Of a stretch of DNA of 64,000 bases, positions 24,415-34,385 are shown one piece after another (position 1 is the first letter of the stretch; each line of letters opens with the position of its first letter). Below the pieces are notes generated by a model. It was not told the origin of the DNA and did not search any database. It worked only from the letters and a program-made list of their open reading frames with translations. The DNA is taken from NCBI RefSeq assembly GCF_946893725.1, contig NZ_CAMPPE010000001.1:310001-374000 (forward strand), in the 5' to 3' direction. This stretch comes from Anaerococcus sp. Marseille-Q5996. GTDB taxonomy: Bacteria; Bacillota; Clostridia; Tissierellales; Peptoniphilaceae. Both the position numbers and the translations under genes were made by a program.

Positions 24415-27243
24415 TTGACTGAACACGACATAGTTATAAAAGGTGCCCGCACCAACAATTTAAAAAATGTCGACATCACCCTGCCACGTGATGAAATGAT
24501 AGTTTTTACAGGGCTTTCCGGATCTGGAAAGTCCACTTTAGCCTTTGACACTATTTATGCAGAAGGGCAAAGGCGCTATGTAGAAAGTCTATCATCATAT
24601 GCCAGACAATTTTTGGGCAATGTCGACAAACCAGATGTTGATAGCATAGAGGGACTTTCTCCTTCTATATCAATCGATCAGAAAACTACTAATAGAAACC
24701 CAAGGTCTACAGTAGCAACTGTAACAGAAATTTATGATTATTATAGGCTCTTATATGCAAGGATTGGAGATGCTTATTGCCCAGTCTGTGGAAAAAAAAT
24801 CGAAGCCCAATCCATCGACCAAATGGTTGATAAAATCCTAGAATTACCAGAAAAAACCAGGATTCAAATCCTTGCACCTATGATACGTGGAAAAAAAGGC
24901 CAACACAAAAAAGCCCTAGAAAATATCCAAAAACAAGGTTTCGTAAGGGTAGTCATAGATGGAGAGCGTCACGATTTGGAAGAAGATATAGAACTTTCCA
25001 AAACTAAAAAGCACGATATTTCAATTATAGTAGATAGGATTGTTATAAAAGAAGGTATAGAATCAAGGTTAACTGATTCCCTAGAAACCGCCCTAGGCCT
25101 TGCGGATGGAATAATTTTGATAGATGTAATTGACGGTGAATCTTTTATGCTAAGTAGTAAACTTGCCTGCCCAGATGGCCACGTTTCACTTCCTGAAATT
25201 ACACCAAATATGTTTTCATTTAACGCACCTCTAGGTATGTGTCCAGATTGTAATGGACTTGGTTTTCACCTACAAATTGACCCAGAACTAGTAATTCCAG
25301 ACTTAAACCTATCTATCAACCAAGATGCAGTAGATGCTTATAGCGGTTCTGCCAAGGACTCTTACTATTATCAAACAATCCGCGCCATAGCAGACCACTA
25401 TGATTTTTCCTATGATGAGCCACTTAAAAATGCACCAAAGGGACTGATTGATGATATCCTTTATGGTACAAAATATGACTTATCTTTTGTATTTGACTCT
25501 AGATTTTCAGGAAGAAAAAGATATAAGGGAAAATTTGAAGGTGCAGTAACCAACCTTGCTGACAGATACGAAAGAACAAATTCTGAAACCCAAAGAAAAA
25601 GGTTTAGAGAATTTATGGGAGAGGAAGAGTGTAAGACCTGCCATGGAGATAGGCTAAAACCAGAAGTTTTATCAATCAAAGTTGATGAAACTAATATAGC
25701 TGACCTTACAAAATTATCCGTAGAAAATTCTGTAAAATTTTTTAAAGACTTAGAATTATCAGAAATGAAGGCAAATATTGCAGAGCTAATTATAAGAGAA
25801 ATAGAATCGCGACTTAAGTTTTTAAATGATGTAGGCCTTGGATATCTAACCCTTAATCGTTCTGCATCAACCCTATCCGGTGGAGAAAGCCAACGTATCC
25901 GTTTGGCAACTCAAATTGGGTCAGGCCTTGTTGGAGTTTGCTATGTCCTAGATGAGCCATCAATAGGACTTCACCAAAGGGACAATGATAAATTGATAAC
26001 TTCCCTAAGAAATCTAACAGATATTGGAAATACATTAATAGTTGTAGAACATGACGAAGATACTATACGTGAGGCCGACTTTATAGTTGATATAGGACCT
26101 AAAGCGGGTGTTCATGGTGGTGAGGTTGTAGCAAAGGGATCTGTAAAAGATATTATAAAATCAAAAAAATCAATAACTGGAGACTACCTATCAGGCAGAA
26201 AATATATACCAATCCCAGCTAAGCGCAGAACTAGCGAAAAATTTATAGAAATAAAGGGAGCGCAGGAAAATAACCTAAAGGGTGTTGATGTCAAAATCCC
26301 AATAGGTGTCCTTACATCTGTGACAGGAGTATCTGGATCTGGTAAGTCCTCCTTGATAAATGAAATATTATACAAATCAGTAACCAAAAAGTTAAACAAG
26401 ACTAAGGTTCGTCCAGGAAAACACGATGAAATACTAGGTCTTGATCAAATTGATAAGGTAATAGCTATCGACCAATCTCCAATAGGACGTACTCCACGCT
26501 CAAACCCTGCAACATATACAAAGGTCTTTGATAATATCCGTGATGTCTTTGCTATGACAAATGAAGCAAAGATGAAAGGCTACACAAAGGGAAGATTTTC
26601 CTTTAATGTAAAGGGTGGTCGTTGTGAGGCCTGCAAGGGTGACGGTACAATCAAAGTTGATATGATGTTTTTACCAGATGTATATGTACCATGTGAAGTT
26701 TGCCATGGCAAACGCTACAATAGAGAAACACTAGAGGTAAAATACAAGGGTAAGGATATATCAGAAGTTTTAGATATGACAGTTGAAGAAGGTATAGAAT
26801 TTTTTGCTAACCACGCTCCAATTGTCAGAAAACTTCAAACCCTATATGATGTAGGACTTGGATATATAAAAATTGGCCAACCATCAACAGAATTATCTGG
26901 TGGGGAGGCCCAAAGGGTAAAACTTGCCACAGAACTTGCAAAAGTTGGCACAGGTCAAACTCTATATATCCTAGATGAGCCAACAACAGGTCTTCATATG
27001 GCAGATGTCCATAAACTAATTGATGTTTTAAATAGGTTAGTCGATCAAAATAATACTGTAGTAGTAATCGAACATAACCTAGATGTGATAAAAGTATCAG
27101 ATTACTTAGTAGATCTTGGCCCTGAAGGAGGAGATGGCGGTGGTACATTAGTAGGCTGTGGCACTCCAGAAGAAATATCCAAAAACAAAAAGTCCTACAC
27201 AGGTAAATATTTAAAGAAAATTTTAAGTGAAAATAAAAATTAG
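24415..27243 (+). CDS. uvrA: Excinuclease ABC subunit A
   Basis: The damage-sensing ATPase of nucleotide excision repair. It has two ABC modules (Walker A GLSGSGKST and GVSGSGKSS; signatures TLSGGESQRIRLA and ELSGGEAQRVKLA) with inserted zinc modules: CPVCGKK...CPDGH and CPDCNG...CKTCHG in the first half, CEACKGDG...CEVCHGKRYN in the second. Full-length (942 aa). It starts at TTG 24415 after TAGGAGC, one base after the uvrB stop. Confidence 0.97.
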   Translation: MTEHDIVIKGARTNNLKNVDITLPRDEMIVFTGLSGSGKSTLAFDTIYAEGQRRYVESLSSYARQFLGNVDKPDVDSIEGLSPSISIDQKTTNRNPRSTVATVTEIYDYYRLLYARIGDAYCPVCGKKIEAQSIDQMVDKILELPEKTRIQILAPMIRGKKGQHKKALENIQKQGFVRVVIDGERHDLEEDIELSKTKKHDISIIVDRIVIKEGIESRLTDSLETALGLADGIILIDVIDGESFMLSSKLACPDGHVSLPEITPNMFSFNAPLGMCPDCNGLGFHLQIDPELVIPDLNLSINQDAVDAYSGSAKDSYYYQTIRAIADHYDFSYDEPLKNAPKGLIDDILYGTKYDLSFVFDSRFSGRKRYKGKFEGAVTNLADRYERTNSETQRKRFREFMGEEECKTCHGDRLKPEVLSIKVDETNIADLTKLSVENSVKFFKDLELSEMKANIAELIIREIESRLKFLNDVGLGYLTLNRSASTLSGGESQRIRLATQIGSGLVGVCYVLDEPSIGLHQRDNDKLITSLRNLTDIGNTLIVVEHDEDTIREADFIVDIGPKAGVHGGEVVAKGSVKDIIKSKKSITGDYLSGRKYIPIPAKRRTSEKFIEIKGAQENNLKGVDVKIPIGVLTSVTGVSGSGKSSLINEILYKSVTKKLNKTKVRPGKHDEILGLDQIDKVIAIDQSPIGRTPRSNPATYTKVFDNIRDVFAMTNEAKMKGYTKGRFSFNVKGGRCEACKGDGTIKVDMMFLPDVYVPCEVCHGKRYNRETLEVKYKGKDISEVLDMTVEEGIEFFANHAPIVRKLQTLYDVGLGYIKIGQPSTELSGGEAQRVKLATELAKVGTGQTLYILDEPTTGLHMADVHKLIDVLNRLVDQNNTVVVIEHNLDVIKVSDYLVDLGPEGGDGGGTLVGCGTPEEISKNKKSYTGKYLKKILSENKN

Positions 27244-27252
27244 GAGCAAAAA

Positions 27253-27537
27253 ATGAGTTTAGAAGATAAAAGAGATAACAAGGTAGATACAAATAAAAAC
27301 GGCAGACCAGTTAGTTTTTCAACTGGTGATGGCAATGATTTTGTAATTGATCTTCCAGGAAAAATCCCTGGTGATGAAAATATCACAACAAATGATATGA
27401 ATGATGATGAATTAGAAAATTTAATTACTGATATAGAATCAAACAATGCGGAAATTGAAGACCTGCTGCACGAAATGGGAGTAAAAGATATTGACAAACT
27501 CCTAGCTGGCGACTATTCAGATTTAGATTTAGAATAA
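27253..27537 (+). CDS. Small acidic hypothetical protein downstream of uvrA
   Basis: A 94-aa very acidic, soluble protein with no known motif. It starts at ATG 27253 with TAGGAGC, nine bases after uvrA, and ends at the operon terminator, so it is cotranscribed with uvrBA. The C-terminal half is helical (DDELENLITDIESNNAEIED) and probably coiled. A link to repair is suggested only by position. Confidence 0.6.
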   Translation: MSLEDKRDNKVDTNKNGRPVSFSTGDGNDFVIDLPGKIPGDENITTNDMNDDELENLITDIESNNAEIEDLLHEMGVKDIDKLLAGDYSDLDLE

Positions 27538-27540
27538 TTA

Positions 27541-27572
27541 AAGCTGGTACATACTTGTACCAGTTTTTTATT
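27541..27572 (+). terminator. Terminator of the uvrBA operon
   Basis: Arms AGCTGGTACA and TGTACCAGTTT around a 4-base loop, followed by a U-run. Confidence 0.85.
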
Positions 27573-27663
27573 ATATTCATTCTAAAGTTAATTATTTTAA
27601 TTTATAACAAATTATTTTTAAATGTGATATAATCTTTATTGGAGAAAAAAGAAAGGAATGCTT

Positions 27664-28554
27664 ATGATTGAAATTAATAATGTATCAAAATCCTTTGGCA
27701 GCCTTAAGGCACTAGATAATGTGTCATTTAAGGTTGAAAAAGGAGATGTATTTGGTGTAATTGGCCAAAATGGTGCTGGAAAATCCACATTATTTAGGTC
27801 AATAATGAACTTTTTTGATGACTATACTGGATCTATTACATATGATGGTCAGCCAATAAATAAAGTCCCACTTGAAAAAATTGGATTTTTGCCTGAAGAA
27901 AGGTCTCTTTCACCAAAAAAGACTATCGAAGAAGAAATAAGATACTTTGCAAAACTCAACCAAATGGACAAAATTCCAGATGAAGAGCTAAAAAGATGGT
28001 TTGATAGGTTTGAAATTAAGGGAAAATTAACTGATAAAATCAAATCCCTATCAAAGGGTAACCAGCAAAAAGTCCAACTACTAGCAGCAGTTATCTATAA
28101 ACCAGAATTTGTTATCCTAGATGAGCCACTTTCTGGCCTAGATCCTTATAATATTAGACTTTTAGAAGATATTATTAAGGAATTAAATCAAATGGGCATG
28201 ACAATTTTATTTTCATCCCACAATATGGAAAATGTGGAGGCCCTTTGCAATAAGCTGGTTATGATTAAAAATGGACAAATAGTCCTAAATGGTACACCAA
28301 CAGAGATTAGAAATACCTTCCCAAGGGAGAAAGTTATTGTAGAAACTGATAAAGATTTACTTCCACTAATCGATGGAAAAGTGAAATCTTATACAAAATG
28401 TGGAGAGTTATGGAATATTTATTTAAATGATCCAGAAGATAGCAGAGCCATTTATGAAGACATAAATAAAAATATTGGCTTTGTATCACAATTTAGCCAA
28501 GCTGCTCCAAACCTAAACGAAATCTTTGCAAAGGTGGTGGAAAGTCATGAGTAG
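27664..28554 (+). CDS. ABC transporter ATP-binding protein (NatA-like)
   Basis: A 296-aa ATPase with Walker A GQNGAGKST, signature SLSKGNQQKVQL, Walker B FVILDEPLSGLDP and switch His in SSHNMENVEAL. The C-terminal ~70-residue extension and the LSKGNQQK signature are those of the NatA/YhaQ group, which exports Na+ or lipophilic compounds together with a NatB-type permease. I chose ATG 27664; ATG 27658 touches the AAAGGA ribosome site. Its end overlaps the permease start by eight bases. Confidence 0.87.
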   Translation: MIEINNVSKSFGSLKALDNVSFKVEKGDVFGVIGQNGAGKSTLFRSIMNFFDDYTGSITYDGQPINKVPLEKIGFLPEERSLSPKKTIEEEIRYFAKLNQMDKIPDEELKRWFDRFEIKGKLTDKIKSLSKGNQQKVQLLAAVIYKPEFVILDEPLSGLDPYNIRLLEDIIKELNQMGMTILFSSHNMENVEALCNKLVMIKNGQIVLNGTPTEIRNTFPREKVIVETDKDLLPLIDGKVKSYTKCGELWNIYLNDPEDSRAIYEDINKNIGFVSQFSQAAPNLNEIFAKVVESHE

Positions 28555-29719
28555 AATAAAAATTGTAATGCAAGAAACCCTAAAAAATCACCTGAAATCT
28601 GGTACATTTTGGGCTATGATCTTACTGCCAGTTTTATTTGGAGTTATAAGTGGTCTTGCTGGCTACTTTGCTGCAGCACCTGAAGATAGCCATATGGGTA
28701 TTGTTGCTAGTGAAGATTTAAAAACTTATTTTGATGATGATAAATATAAATTTGTAAACGAAGATGAGCTTGAAACATTGGTTGAAGAAAAGGAAATTTC
28801 TTCATATGCCAAAGTCAGGGAAGAAAATGGCCAGATAATTGCTGACTTTAATGAAGCTGATGCCTCTATGATAGAAATCCTAAAATTTCAAGAAATAATA
28901 AATAATATCCAAAATCAATTAAATAGTAAAAATGCTGGCTTAGATCAAAATCAGGCACAAATCCTAGCAAAAACACCTCTAATTAACCAAATAACAGATG
29001 AAAAATCTGAAAATAAATTTATAGGCCAAGCCATATACTTTGTATTAATATTCTTAATGTACATGGTCTTAATGAGCTTTGTAAACCTAGTACTCGCTGA
29101 GATTGCCACAGAAAAAGGTACTAAGATGATAGAATTTATATTTTCATCTGTAAAACCTGGTGATTATTTTGCAGGCAAGATGCTGGGTAACTTTATTGCA
29201 GTATTTGTACAAATTTTCACCTATGTAATATTTGCCATAATAGGATACTTTATTGCAAAATCCAAGGGTCTTTTTGATAACCTAGATTTAAACTTTGCAT
29301 TGACATCCGAATCATACGCAATGATTGCAGAAATAGTATTACTATTCATATTAGGAATATTTATTTTCCTAGTAATAGCAGGTATGCTAGGTTCCTTTGC
29401 TACAAAAGTAGAAGATGCAGGTAAAATGGGAACACCACTTATTTTAGTAACAGTAATACTATTTTTCCTTGCTATCAATCTCCAAAAAAGAGGGGATATT
29501 ATGCTAACACAAGTCTTAAGCTATATACCACTAGCATCAACATTCTTTATGCCACTTAGACTTTTAAACGGCTATGCCGGCTTAACTGAAGGGTTGATTT
29601 CCATAGCTATCCTTATAGTTACTATATTCTTAGTGTATAGATTTGGAGAAAGAGTTTATAAGAGAAATATTTTAAACTATTCTACTGATAACTGGGTAAC
29701 TAGAAGATTCAAAAAATAA
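28547..29719 (+). CDS. ABC-2 type permease (NatB/YhaP-like)
   Basis: A 390-aa permease with one N-terminal helix (about residues 20-42), a large extracellular domain (about 45-155), then five to six helices. The string EIATEKGTKMIEFIFSSVKPGDYFAGK is shortened here to its core, EIATEKGTKMIEF, which marks the NatB/YhaP family. Start ATG 28547, inside the end of the ATPase gene, follows AGGTGG. With the preceding ATPase it forms an exporter; the substrate (sodium, antimicrobial peptide or lipid) is not decided by sequence. Confidence 0.85.
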   Translation: MSRIKIVMQETLKNHLKSGTFWAMILLPVLFGVISGLAGYFAAAPEDSHMGIVASEDLKTYFDDDKYKFVNEDELETLVEEKEISSYAKVREENGQIIADFNEADASMIEILKFQEIINNIQNQLNSKNAGLDQNQAQILAKTPLINQITDEKSENKFIGQAIYFVLIFLMYMVLMSFVNLVLAEIATEKGTKMIEFIFSSVKPGDYFAGKMLGNFIAVFVQIFTYVIFAIIGYFIAKSKGLFDNLDLNFALTSESYAMIAEIVLLFILGIFIFLVIAGMLGSFATKVEDAGKMGTPLILVTVILFFLAINLQKRGDIMLTQVLSYIPLASTFFMPLRLLNGYAGLTEGLISIAILIVTIFLVYRFGERVYKRNILNYSTDNWVTRRFKK

Positions 29720-29726
29720 ATTTAAA

Positions 29727-29762
29727 TGTAAAAGGGACGAGCGTATGCTCATCCCTTTTTAT
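29727..29762. terminator. Terminator between convergent genes
   Basis: Arms AAAGGGACGAGC and GCTCATCCCTTT (one mismatch) followed by T residues, serving the NatAB-like operon. Confidence 0.8.
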
Positions 29763-29767
29763 TATGC

Positions 29768-30679
29768 CTAGTCAAGTACCATAGCGATTATAACTTGCAA
29801 AAAACTAGCAATTACAAATATTATCCAGCTAGCTTGCCAATTTCCAGTCCAAAAGCTGTATATAAAGAAAACACCAATGGCTGTTATCCAAAGCACACCT
29901 GATACCTTACCAATCTTTCCTTCTTTTTTCTGGATCTTTGGATCCCTATATTTTAATATATCCCTATATGATGAATATTTTATCATACTATATCCCATAA
30001 GGCTTGCGCCTATAGCAGTAAGTATCAAAAATAAGTAGACAGGAATATTGTTTGTTACCCCTGCATTTATCGCTAATACATAAACTGCTGGGGATAGGAT
30101 AAATATTGTGATTGCTAGGATTATATTTCTTTTAAGAATTGGTTGATATTGATCTAAATTTTTCTTAATAACCCCTTCAACTCCATAAGAAAAATTGTAA
30201 GGTTCTTTTTCTATAAACTCAAACTTGCTAGCACCAAAGCCAGAATTTATAAATAGCCCTACTGCTAAAGCAATCAGTGCCAAAAATATAATAACACCTA
30301 AACTTTCATTAATATTATCTAGGGTCATATAAGCTATAGGTGAAATTATGACAAGAATGGTTGCAAGGGATATAAGCCTAGCTATTTTTTCATATGCACC
30401 GTAATATTGATTGAGTAAATCTAGATCTACGAGCTTAGAAGTATCTTCTACCTTTTCGTCTACTATTATTTGTTCCATACCCAAATCATCATTTAGAAGG
30501 AAATCTGTACTCACACCAAAAATTTTAGATAATTTCATTATCTTATCCAAATCTGGCATGGCCATAGTACTTTCCCATTTTGAAACGGATTGTCTACTTA
30601 CACCAACAAGGTTTGCCAAATCTTCTTGAGTCATTCCTTCTTTTTTTCTCAAACTTATAATCTTATCAGCTAGTATCAT
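29768..30679 (-). CDS. XRE-family regulator with C-terminal membrane domain
   Basis: A 303-aa protein. The N-terminal helix-turn-helix (residues ~5-60: KEGMTQEDLANLVGVSRQSV) is of the XRE/Cro type, with SKWES. After a linker, six or so hydrophobic segments follow, so the DNA-binding part is membrane-tethered. Regulators of this shape in Firmicutes often control transporter or envelope-stress genes in response to membrane events; the NatAB-like exporter next door is a plausible target. I chose ATG 30679, five bases after AAAGGAGG; the upstream ATGs at 30706-30709 lack a ribosome site. Confidence 0.8.
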   Translation of the reverse strand: MILADKIISLRKKEGMTQEDLANLVGVSRQSVSKWESTMAMPDLDKIMKLSKIFGVSTDFLLNDDLGMEQIIVDEKVEDTSKLVDLDLLNQYYGAYEKIARLISLATILVIISPIAYMTLDNINESLGVIIFLALIALAVGLFINSGFGASKFEFIEKEPYNFSYGVEGVIKKNLDQYQPILKRNIILAITIFILSPAVYVLAINAGVTNNIPVYLFLILTAIGASLMGYSMIKYSSYRDILKYRDPKIQKKEGKIGKVSGVLWITAIGVFFIYSFWTGNWQASWIIFVIASFLQVIIAMVLD

Positions 30680-30880
30680 AAGATCCTCCTTTATTTTTTC
30701 TACCATCATTTTATTAAAAATTGTTTTTACATACCAGCAATTAGCTTTTGAAATTTGTCAACCAGTGGTTGCATTGGCGTAAAATAGCGATTTTTTAAGA
30801 AAACTATTATATTAATATATTTATATCCCAAAGGTAATTTTTTTAAAAATATTGTATAATAAAAAAAAGGAGGGTTAAAG

Positions 30881-31963
30881 ATGAGGAAGTTTTTTTATAT
30901 TTTAATGATGATTTTTATGTCTTCTTGCGGGCAAAAAAATATTGAATCAGCAAAAGAAGCAAAAACTTTAGCCCCCTTAGAGATTAGTAAAAATGATTTT
31001 GATAAATTTTTCCTAGATGGTCAGTCTTTTTCTTTGCCAGCAGATTATCAAGACTTTGAGCAAAATGGTATAAAACTTAATGAAGAAGAATTTACCTACC
31101 AAAAAATGAGCAAAAGTGGTCAGCAAATGGCAAATTTAAAAAGTAGCACCATTGATCTTGGAGCAACATTTAAAAATACAAGTACAAATCCAATTGATAT
31201 AAAAAATGGGAAGATAATCGAGCTTTATATAAATAATAACAATGGCAAAAACAAAGATTTTTCCATAGGCGGTTTAAAATGGGGAGATTCCTACCAAAAG
31301 GCCAGTAAATCCCTAAAGGATATCCGCACAGCTGAGGCCACTATGAATGATGAAAAAACTATAAATTGTTATACAGAAAAAAATTATGTTTCTCTTTATT
31401 TCAAGGATGATAAACTAAGTTCAGCTGCAATATTTTCTAAAAAATTTATGAGAGATGAGGCTTATAAAAATGGGGAATTTGTAATATTTGGCCAAAATGT
31501 TAGCTTTCCCTTGACTATAAGGGACTTGGAGCAATTATTAGGGTCTGATATAAATATTGACCAGGATTTGGAAAAACTTGACCCAGTACAAGTAGTCACA
31601 ACAAAGATTTACTCACCACTTCTTAATGATGTAGAAGATCATACAAAAGTTTACGGACTGGATTTTGAAATAAAAAATACTGGTGAAAATGCAATTTCTC
31701 CCAAAGATGGGCAAATAATTAGCATTAAGTCAGACAATAGCTCTGACATATCCGTGGGTAACCTTTATGTGGGTGCAAGCTTAGATGAGCTAAAGAAAAT
31801 GGATAAGAAAAACCAAAACCCGGGTAGGCTAAAAATTGATGGAAAAATAGAAAATAATCTGGTGAAATTTGTATTTAATGCAGAAAATGAGACAGACTAT
31901 ATATTTCATACAGATGAGGATATTATAAAACTAATTAAGATTATAAACAAAAAGGAGCAATAA
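30881..31963 (+). CDS. Lipoprotein with duplicated domain
   Basis: A 360-aa protein with lipobox IFMSSC (Cys16). The mature part is two copies of a ~150-residue unit. Each ends in a stretch of the form NPIDIKNGKIIEL...FSIGGLKWGDSYQKASKSL or NAISPKDGQIISI...ISVGNLYVGASLDELKKM, so an internal duplication is clear. No enzymatic motif. TAATG at its end joins it to the next gene, so the two proteins are made together. AAAGGAGGG precedes ATG 30881, and a TATAAT lies at 30855-30860. Confidence 0.65.
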   Translation: MRKFFYILMMIFMSSCGQKNIESAKEAKTLAPLEISKNDFDKFFLDGQSFSLPADYQDFEQNGIKLNEEEFTYQKMSKSGQQMANLKSSTIDLGATFKNTSTNPIDIKNGKIIELYINNNNGKNKDFSIGGLKWGDSYQKASKSLKDIRTAEATMNDEKTINCYTEKNYVSLYFKDDKLSSAAIFSKKFMRDEAYKNGEFVIFGQNVSFPLTIRDLEQLLGSDINIDQDLEKLDPVQVVTTKIYSPLLNDVEDHTKVYGLDFEIKNTGENAISPKDGQIISIKSDNSSDISVGNLYVGASLDELKKMDKKNQNPGRLKIDGKIENNLVKFVFNAENETDYIFHTDEDIIKLIKIINKKEQ

Positions 31964-32736
31964 TGAATTTTACACAGGTAGAATTATCAGAAAAAAAATA
32001 CTTGAACTTTATATTTTTAAATGCGTCAGTTGGGGGCGAGCCAGTAACAGCAATGTTTGATACCAAAGGCAACAGTCTTTTAAAAAAATCAATTGCAGAT
32101 AAGATTGACATTACTTATATAGATAGTAAGCCAATTGATGAAAAACGTGGCTGGAGAAGGGCTAGGGTAAATCTTCGCCTTGGAGGCCTTGAAATAGGGT
32201 CTGCACCAATCATTGTAGCAAATGATGATTCCTTTGACCTGCCAGAAGACCCAACAGGCAACAAATATCCAGCAGATTTTATCCTAGGTTGGAATATCAT
32301 TTCTCAACTGTGCTTTAGAGGAGATTTAAAAACCAATGATTTCCAAGTCCAAGTGGATGATTTTAGGGAAAATTCTAGCAAGGAATCTGATAATTTACCG
32401 ATAATATATGTAGAGTTTGAAGGTGAAAAAATCCTTGCAGGTATAGATACTTCAAAGCCAATCACAACAGTTAGCCAAGATATTTTTGATAAGATATTGA
32501 AGGATAAGGATGCAGCAAGCACTATTGAAATGCTAGGCCTTGGCAATGAAAAACTAAGCTATGAAACAAAATTAACCTTTAAAATAGACGATGATAGAAT
32601 AAGCCTGCCTAGTGCTAGCCTAAACCCAAATCTTAATGAGGGTGATGTAAAGATAGTATTTGGGGCAGACTTATTACAAAATACAACATGGGCCATGTAC
32701 TGTCCAATGAGATATATGAGGGCAAAGCAGCTTTAG
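31963..32736 (+). CDS. Duplicated retropepsin-like (clan AA) protein with altered DTG motifs
   Basis: A 257-aa protein without a signal peptide, built from two repeats of an aspartyl-protease-like half-domain. Each has the pattern of short strand, hydrophobic-hydrophobic-Asp-Thr, then a helix: AMFDTKGNSLLKKSIADKI (Asp33) and GIDTSKPITTVSQDIF (Asp162). Each is followed later by an LGW/FGADLL segment like the second psi-loop. In active enzymes the triplet is DT/SG; here it is DTK and DTS, so catalysis is doubtful. It overlaps the lipoprotein stop (TAATG), suggesting a functional pair. Confidence 0.55.
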   Translation: MNFTQVELSEKKYLNFIFLNASVGGEPVTAMFDTKGNSLLKKSIADKIDITYIDSKPIDEKRGWRRARVNLRLGGLEIGSAPIIVANDDSFDLPEDPTGNKYPADFILGWNIISQLCFRGDLKTNDFQVQVDDFRENSSKESDNLPIIYVEFEGEKILAGIDTSKPITTVSQDIFDKILKDKDAASTIEMLGLGNEKLSYETKLTFKIDDDRISLPSASLNPNLNEGDVKIVFGADLLQNTTWAMYCPMRYMRAKQL

Positions 32737-32737
32737 A

Positions 32738-32764
32738 AATAGGGAGATTCATTCTCTCTATTTT
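32738..32764 (+). terminator. Terminator of the lipoprotein/retropepsin-like operon
   Basis: Arms AATAGGGAGA and TCTCTCTATT (one G-U pair) with a short loop, followed by T residues. Confidence 0.75.
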
Positions 32765-32984
32765 TATTGGACTAAATTTGATATTTTAACATTAATTGAG
32801 TCCGCATATTCGAGATATCGTCCCAGTCTTTTCCCCAAATCCCTATTTGCAATTACAAATTTATATAAATATCGGGAAAGATTGCCGTATTTTTCTATAT
32901 ATAAGTAGACCTTATCTAAAGCTTGTATTGTGGAAAAAAATCAATTAGAAGTTATAATATACATATATAAACAAAGGAGTATTT

Positions 32985-33824
32985 ATGAGCAAATCATTAG
33001 TTATTCAATCCGATTTTGGTTTAGCTGATGGGGCAGTTTCTGCTATGCACGGGGTTGCTAATATTGTCGATCCAAGCATAAAAGTAGATGATTTAACCCA
33101 TGACATCAAACCATATAATATCTTTGAAGCATCCTATAGACTTATCCAAACTATTAGATATTGGCCGGAAAATACTGTTTTTGTATCAGTTGTCGATCCT
33201 GGTGTTGGCTCTGAAAGAAAAAGTATTGCTGTAAAAACTGCTACTGGTCATTTTGTTATCACACCTGATAACGGTACACTTTCACATATTAAAAAATACA
33301 TTGGCATTGAGTCTGCAAAAATAATTGACGAAAATAACAACCGCCTGCCTTTTTCTGAAAAAAGTCACACCTTCCACGGACGTGATGTATATTCATACAA
33401 TGGAGCAAAGATTGCATCAGACAAGGCATATTATGAAACACTCGAAGATTTTAATGTAGATAATATAGAAACTTTAGAAATTAAAGAGGCCTATGTAGAA
33501 AATGGCACAATCCATGGAACAGTTGATATTCTAGATATTCGCTTTGGTTCACTGTGGACAAATATCCCCCAAGAAATGCTTGAGGAAAATGGATTTAATA
33601 CTGGTGATGCGATAAAGATCAAAATCTATCACGATGATACAAAAAAATATGAAAATCAAATCATATACGGACACAGCTTCTCAGATGTAAAACAAGGTGA
33701 AGTTGTAGCTTATATAAACTCCCTTATAAACCTTGGAATTGCAATTAATCAAAGCAATTTCTCAGAAACTTATCAAATTGGCACTGGGTCTAGCTGGACC
33801 ATCGAAGTAGAAAAGATTAATTAG
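32985..33824 (+). CDS. SAM hydroxide adenosyltransferase (DUF62 family)
   Basis: A 279-aa enzyme of the fluorinase/chlorinase/DUF62 fold that splits S-adenosylmethionine with water into adenosine and methionine. It has the N-terminal Asp of SDFGLADG, the SAM-contacting FVSVVDPGVGSERKSI, and the hydroxide-activating His in HTFHGRDVYS; the family triad is Asp-Arg-His. It heads an operon with an ECF transporter (gap of eight bases to the S component). GGAG precedes ATG 32985. Confidence 0.85.
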   Translation: MSKSLVIQSDFGLADGAVSAMHGVANIVDPSIKVDDLTHDIKPYNIFEASYRLIQTIRYWPENTVFVSVVDPGVGSERKSIAVKTATGHFVITPDNGTLSHIKKYIGIESAKIIDENNNRLPFSEKSHTFHGRDVYSYNGAKIASDKAYYETLEDFNVDNIETLEIKEAYVENGTIHGTVDILDIRFGSLWTNIPQEMLEENGFNTGDAIKIKIYHDDTKKYENQIIYGHSFSDVKQGEVVAYINSLINLGIAINQSNFSETYQIGTGSSWTIEVEKIN

Positions 33825-33832
33825 GAGTAATA

Positions 33833-34384
33833 ATGAATAAAAATCAATCAACCACAACAAAAATCGTAGCAGTCGGCATAGGAGCTGCAGTATTTTTTAT
33901 CCTAGGACGTTTCCTATCTATACCAATTGGGATACCAAACACTTCTCTTGAAACAACATATCCATTTTTAGCATTAATGAGTGCACTTTTTGGCCCAGTA
34001 GTAGGTGGACTAATAGGACTTATAGGACACGGAGTAAAGGACTTATTGACTTATGGTCTATGGATTAGCTGGGTTATCTCATCTGGCATCACTGGATTTG
34101 GATATGGATTAGCTGCAAAGAAAATAAATATTAGCAATGGAGTTTTTGAAAAATCTGACATTATAAGATTTAATATAGGACAATTATTAACAAACATTCT
34201 TGCTTGGGCAGTAGTAGCGCCAGTCCTAGACATCCTTATTTATTCAGAACCAGCAAATAAAGTTTTTGTTCAAGGAATCGTAGCAGCCCTAACAAATTCA
34301 CTAGCTGTAGCAATCCTAGGCACACTTTTAATCATTGCCTACACAAAAACACAAACAGCAGAAAATTCTTTAAGAAGAGATTAA
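33833..34384 (+). CDS. ECF transporter S component, UPF0397 family
   Basis: A 183-aa membrane protein with five to six helices. The N-terminal KIVAVGIGAAVFFILGRF and IPNTSLETTYPFLALMSALFGPVVG match the UPF0397 group of ECF substrate-binding (S) subunits. It would bind one micronutrient and dock to the EcfA/EcfT module encoded next. The neighbouring SAM hydrolase suggests a SAM, methionine or nucleoside-related substrate, but UPF0397 substrates are not settled. Confidence 0.85.
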   Translation: MNKNQSTTTKIVAVGIGAAVFFILGRFLSIPIGIPNTSLETTYPFLALMSALFGPVVGGLIGLIGHGVKDLLTYGLWISWVISSGITGFGYGLAAKKINISNGVFEKSDIIRFNIGQLLTNILAWAVVAPVLDILIYSEPANKVFVQGIVAALTNSLAVAILGTLLIIAYTKTQTAENSLRRD

Positions 34385-34385
34385 A

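Noticed and set aside
26825-27292. Long open frame antisense to uvrA (155 aa)
   Set aside because: A shadow of uvrA; no ribosome site, unlikely composition, and the sense frame is strongly conserved UvrA.
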